Both the position numbers and the translations under genes were made by a program. DNA of 64,000 bases from CADEEN01 sp963738425 (lineage in GTDB: Bacteria > Pseudomonadota > Gammaproteobacteria > Burkholderiales > Burkholderiaceae_C): assembly GCA_963738425.1 (NCBI GenBank), contig CAVTWT010000020.1, positions 1-64,000 on the forward strand, written 5' to 3'. The notes under the pieces are model-generated. The model saw only the letters and a list, made by a program, of their open reading frames with translations, was not told the origin of the DNA and did not search any database. The stretch's first letter is position 1. Each line of letters opens with the position of its first letter. Positions 63,818 through 64,000 of this stretch are shown piece after piece.

Positions 63818-64000
63818 CGATGAAGAACGTTGCCTTGAGGGCTCACCGGGAGCGAGGTATCAGCATCGTCGAGTTGATGGTGGGCGTAGCCATCAGCTTG
63901 ATCGTCGTTGGCGGTGGCCTCGCGCTTCTGGCCAACTTCACGGGCGAGAACCGTCGCTTGTTGCTCGAGACCCGGCTAAATCAAGACCTGCGCGCCGCCA
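63811..64000 (+). CDS. pilW: PilW-like minor pilin, partial
   Basis: The first 63 residues of a prepilin that continues past the window. RERGISIVELMVGVAISLIV is the cleavage site and helix, and LLANFTGENRRLLLETRLNQDL fits PilW. GTG 63811 has GGAGG nine bases upstream and overlaps the fimT stop; ATG 63820 is an alternative start. Confidence 0.8.
   Translation, partial: MLTMKNVALRAHRERGISIVELMVGVAISLIVVGGGLALLANFTGENRRLLLETRLNQDLRAA

Noticed and set aside
1..64000. tRNA genes, CRISPR arrays, insertion sequences or phage genes
   Set aside because: I found no cloverleaf-like region in the gaps, no regular spaced repeats, no transposase or integrase frame and no terminal inverted repeats. A dedicated tRNAscan or ISfinder search would settle this.

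Overview
The window is about 64 kb of GC-rich DNA from a betaproteobacterium, most likely a Burkholderiales member of the Rubrivivax/Leptothrix/Methylibium kind. This rests on the gene content (PPi-dependent phosphofructokinase, a two-subunit VC_2705-type sodium:solute symporter, a PQQ-associated ABC operon, a tungsten aldehyde oxidoreductase cluster, FimT/PilE minor pilins) and on a dispersed CCCCCGAGGGG / CTTGGGAGCGGCCCGGCG intergenic repeat that I associate with this group. No rRNA, tRNA, CRISPR, insertion sequence or prophage is visible. Most of the window looks like ordinary chromosome.

Layout. 0-8.5 kb: a broken histidine-phosphatase gene, PPi-phosphofructokinase, and a minus-strand operon prfB (with a classic programmed frameshift) - HAD phosphatase - pepN - fbp - Spx/ArsC-like. 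8.6-14.7 kb: small membrane protein, TPR protein, DUF4212 plus symporter, DUF294/CBS regulator and a frameshifted exonuclease. 14.7-30.6 kb: a run of housekeeping and hypothetical genes (MBL hydrolase, AraC regulator, alpha/beta hydrolase, GNAT, O-antigen-ligase-like protein, NmrA-like reductase, aldo/keto reductase, DUF2332, YbaK, plsY, RidA, YciO-like, EamA, PHP phosphatase). 30.7-35.7 kb: TonB receptor and an OmpR/HK pair divergent from a small exported repeat protein, with a perfect inverted repeat between them. 35.7-44.1 kb: M48 protease, then remnants of a PQQ-linked system: a truncated beta-propeller abutting a truncated histidine kinase, a LuxR-type response regulator, DUF2853, a TctC-like protein, and an operon PqqB-like - ABC ATPase - beta-propeller - substrate-binding protein - permease whose middle 2.1 kb is riddled with frameshifts.

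44.3-51.1 kb: an AcoR-like sigma-54 activator lies between that operon and a divergent aor cluster (ferredoxin-like AorA, tungsten AorB, FAD/NAD AorC, MoaD-like AorD, and a 99-residue unknown). A near-perfect sigma-54 promoter precedes the PqqB-like gene. This suggests one regulator joining periplasmic PQQ-linked alcohol oxidation to cytoplasmic aldehyde oxidation. Next is a 61-residue, 12-cysteine metallothionein-like protein divergent from an AraC regulator. 52.3-64 kb: DUF748 giant protein, YdcF-like protein, UbiD, lytic transglycosylase, a ZTP (pfl) riboswitch upstream of glyA, nrdR, and the start of a type IV minor pilin operon that runs off the end.

Caution: several conserved genes (histidine phosphatase, exonuclease, aorC, the PQQ operon) carry single-base frameshifts. 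The 4-base gene overlaps in the PQQ operon are intact, so consensus errors are as plausible as true gene decay.
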